Origin: Thermofilaceae archaeon
GTDB lineage: Archaea > Thermoproteota > Thermoprotei > Thermofilales > B69-G16
Assembly (NCBI GenBank): GCA_027017165.1
Contig: JALURF010000045.1
Coordinates: forward strand, 1 to 5,511
Length of the DNA stretch: 5,511 nt
Reading direction: 5' to 3'
Under the pieces are notes generated by a model, which saw nothing but the letters and a program-made list of their open reading frames with translations, had not been told where the DNA came from and made no database searches. The first letter of the stretch is position 1. Every line of letters starts with the position of its first letter. This document shows positions 5,022 through 5,511 of the stretch, piece by piece. Made by a program: the position numbers and the translations under genes.

Positions 5022-5511
5022 TTAGCGTAGGACTTCTATACGAGCCCCCTCTTTTCCATGTTCCAGTTTGTAAATAAGAGCAGCGGGCTCGTCTTGAACT
5101 ATTCTTTTGAAACTTTCGTCTTGAGTAGCTATTACAATTTGGTCTATTCCTTCTATTCTAGCCAGCATTTTTATCATAGCTTTTCTACACTCGTAATCTA
5201 TGCTGGGCGTGGGCTCGTCAAGTATTATAAATGAGGCGTTATGAGGTGATAATTTAAAGAGTGCTGTTAAAAGTGAGAGTATTACTATTCTTTTCTGACC
5301 ATCACTCATTTTCTTAAGCGCTGGTATCCATTTCCCGTCACGGGTCCTCTTGGCGAGTATCTCATACACGCTTCTCTCATATTCTCTTCCTTCTCTTCTA
5401 AACTTTACTTCTCTAATTCTGATAGTAAGCTCGGAGAAATCTGGGTGTACGTACATTTGTTGGAACAAATCGTTCATTTTTTCTATAATTCGCTTTATAA
5501 CAATTCTCCTT
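5022..5511 (-). CDS. SMC/Rad50-like AAA ATPase, C-terminal part (cut by right edge)
   Basis: The frame is open to the right edge. The ATG at 5477 is preceded by in-frame sense codons (RRIVIKRIIEK), so it is likely internal. Counting from that ATG, an ABC-type head is visible: signature MSDGQKR (57-63, in place of LSGGQ), Walker B FIILDEP (83-89, catalytic E88) and D-loop TPSID (90-94). A strand then ends in IATQDESF (116-123). The H-loop histidine of Rad50/ABC ATPases appears replaced by Gln (Q119). Walker A and any coiled coil would lie outside the window. Such proteins act in DNA repair or chromosome organisation. Rad50 itself, an archaeal SMC-related protein or a defence-type ATPase cannot be separated from this fragment. 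It converges on lipS2 with a 5-bp gap, and nothing suggests a functional link to lipoylation. Confidence 0.82.
   Translation of the reverse strand, partial: RRIVIKRIIEKMNDLFQQMYVHPDFSELTIRIREVKFRREGREYERSVYEILAKRTRDGKWIPALKKMSDGQKRIVILSLLTALFKLSPHNASFIILDEPTPSIDYECRKAMIKMLARIEGIDQIVIATQDESFKRIVQDEPAALIYKLEHGKEGARIEVLR

Noticed and set aside
1..5511. CRISPR arrays, insertion sequences, tRNA or rRNA genes.
   Set aside because: No spaced repeats, transposase-like frames, terminal inverted repeats or tRNA-like folds were seen; the gene-free stretches are all under 180 bp.

Overview
The window reads as chromosomal DNA of a thermophilic archaeon, most likely a member of the Thermoproteota (Crenarchaeota) or a close relative. 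The pointers are an archaeal-type prepilin peptidase, a single-domain KaiC-like ATPase, a two-polypeptide lipoate-protein ligase, a LipS1/LipS2 pair, heavy use of AGA/AGG (Arg) and ATA (Ile) codons, and many GTG and TTG starts. Genes that open a transcript have TATA-like boxes about 26-30 bp before the start codon, as in leaderless or nearly leaderless archaeal mRNAs. Genes inside operons have GGTGA/GAGGT Shine-Dalgarno sequences. The lineage is inferred from these traits; no marker gene is present.

Layout. (1) 1-498, + strand: the C-terminal part of a GxGD-type prepilin/prearchaellin peptidase, cut by the left edge. (2) 499-670: a short convergent spacer with no convincing gene. (3) 671-1608, - strand: a two-gene operon. 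A 50-residue ribbon-helix-helix DNA-binding protein (1456-1608) comes first, and its stop overlaps the start of a KaiC-like RecA-fold ATPase (671-1459). (4) 1609-1701: a compact divergent promoter region with a TATA-like box facing each way and a perfect 10-bp palindrome midway between them, a good candidate operator for the small regulator. (5) 1702-2088, + strand: an unrecognised 128-residue protein that appears to be translated from a leaderless GTG. (6) 2146-5016: a lipoyl-cofactor locus. lplA and lplB (separate catalytic and C-terminal parts of lipoate-protein ligase) run on the - strand. Two radical SAM genes, lipS1 and lipS2, run on the + strand. Both operons start from one 54-bp intergenic region. 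(7) 5022-5511, - strand: the C-terminal part of an SMC/Rad50-like ATPase, cut by the right edge.

How the genes work together. The best-supported system is protein lipoylation by the archaeal non-LipA route. LplA with LplB activates octanoate or lipoate and attaches it to a lysine of an acceptor protein. The two radical SAM proteins then add sulfur at C8 and C6 of the octanoyl chain. These radical SAM proteins are easily misannotated as biotin synthases. No lipoyl acceptor (GcvH or an E2 protein) lies in the window. The second unit of interest is the regulator + KaiC-like operon facing an unknown gene across a putative operator. Its function is not known.
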